Positions 63,231-64,000 of a stretch of 64,000 nt of DNA are shown one piece after another. The position numbers and the translations under genes were made by a program. Origin of the DNA: Sitta carolinensis (Eukaryota > Chordata > Aves > Passeriformes > Sittidae). Position 1 is the stretch's first letter; each line of letters opens with the position of its first letter. The DNA lies in NCBI GenBank assembly GCA_032173965.1, contig CM063285.1, forward strand, positions 24,649,660 to 24,713,659, given 5' to 3'. The notes under the pieces are model-generated. The model had not been told where the DNA came from, did no database searches, and was given only the letters and a program-made list of their open reading frames with translations.

Positions 63231-64000
63231 ACACTGTAAGTCTATACCACCTGGCTTTCCTGTGAAAGGGTACATATGCAAGAAGGTAGCAACTGGCCCA
63301 TATTTACCTGTTTATTTTCAGAATTCTGTTTTCCTTAATTCTTTCATGCTGTGAAAGATTGCAGCTTCTTTCCAGAAGAAAAAAGGTGATTTTATACATC
63401 ACTGATATTTGTTGAGCAAATAATGTCACCCTCTTCAGACAAGCTATGGCATGCTGAATGCCAAGATCAAACAAAAAGCCCAAAGTGTAAATCTAAATGC
63501 TTTTCTAGTATGCCTAATGGAACTGCTGAAATTGCTGTGTTCAGTGCTAGGGTATAGAACTTACAGATCTACCTAGATAACTGATCCTTATTGAACAGGC
63601 AGACTGCAACTTTGACCTGTAGTTATATCTAGTATTAAAGGTAAAAGTAAAACTCAGTTTGAGAAGGACAAACCACTTCAATTTTGTGTATTTTTAATCA
63701 TGCAGTAATTTAATTTCTTTCTTGTGGGAAGAGACATTTGTGTTAGCTATAGTCAGACATTAGAAATATGATTCTAATAGTTTATGTGTTTCGAGTCTTG
63801 TTTTGTCAGCAGCTATAATTTTGAAAAATCGGTAAACTTAAAAGAATTCATATTGATAGTTTCATTTTCAAGTAGTGACCAATGGAAGTCAATATGCAAT
63901 ATCACATAGGTTGGAAACTTGAATATATACCTGACAGATACAAATAAGGAAAAGGGAAGAATCTAAATCATAGCTAAACTGTATCTGGTTTTGATCTTGT
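63231..64000. other. AT-rich unique sequence, no gene seen
   Basis: Nothing recognised to the end of the window. A CACATAGGTTGGAAA string at about 63904 recalls a CR1 end but has no supporting context. Confidence 0.45.

Noticed and set aside
63897..63925. CACATAGGTTGGAAA string resembling a CR1 3' end
   Set aside because: The following bases do not continue into CR1 sequence; too short to support.

Overview
This window looks like non-coding nuclear DNA from a bird, most likely a passerine (songbird). Four fragments of CR1 LINEs, the dominant avian retrotransposon, are recognisable. One carries a nested SINE with a tRNA-Ile-like head and a CR1-like tail. That architecture matches TguSINE1, which I recall as a passerine-restricted family; it is the strongest taxonomic clue here. 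The base composition is AT-rich and CpG-poor. Open frames are only as long as chance would give, and I recognise no conserved protein domain. The window therefore reads as a gene desert or the inside of a very large intron.

Layout. Positions 854-1893 hold a plus-strand CR1 split by a 624-bp CpG-rich solo LTR (1171-1794, minus orientation). From 1894 to about 18935 the sequence is AT-rich and unique; it contains a perfect 14-bp inverted repeat (5497-5527) and one exon-like segment with very good splice signals (3750-3913). A minus-strand CR1 (18936-19858) is interrupted by the tRNA-derived SINE (about 19681-19818). A short CR1 3' end lies at 26978-27095, and a heavily decayed ancient CR1 covers about 33805-34690. 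A perfect 16-bp hairpin (34778-34815) follows it, then a T/G-rich low-complexity tract (35000-35091). Another CR1 3' end is at 38950-39135. A CpG-enriched stretch (46190-46860) could be a promoter or first exon. Microsatellites and homopolymers are scattered from 46975 to 61619. At about 63105-63230 there is a probable ancient amniote repeat containing a perfect 26-bp palindrome.

How it fits together. There is no operon, gene cluster or multi-gene system in view. What can be read is a relative history of insertions: the old amniote-era repeats first, then the CR1 copies, then the SINE and the LTR inserted into CR1s. The points worth following up are the nested insertions, three perfect short inverted repeats, the CpG-rich segment, one strong exon candidate, and several intervals that look like conserved non-coding elements but cannot be confirmed without alignment. 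I found no convincing undescribed biological system.
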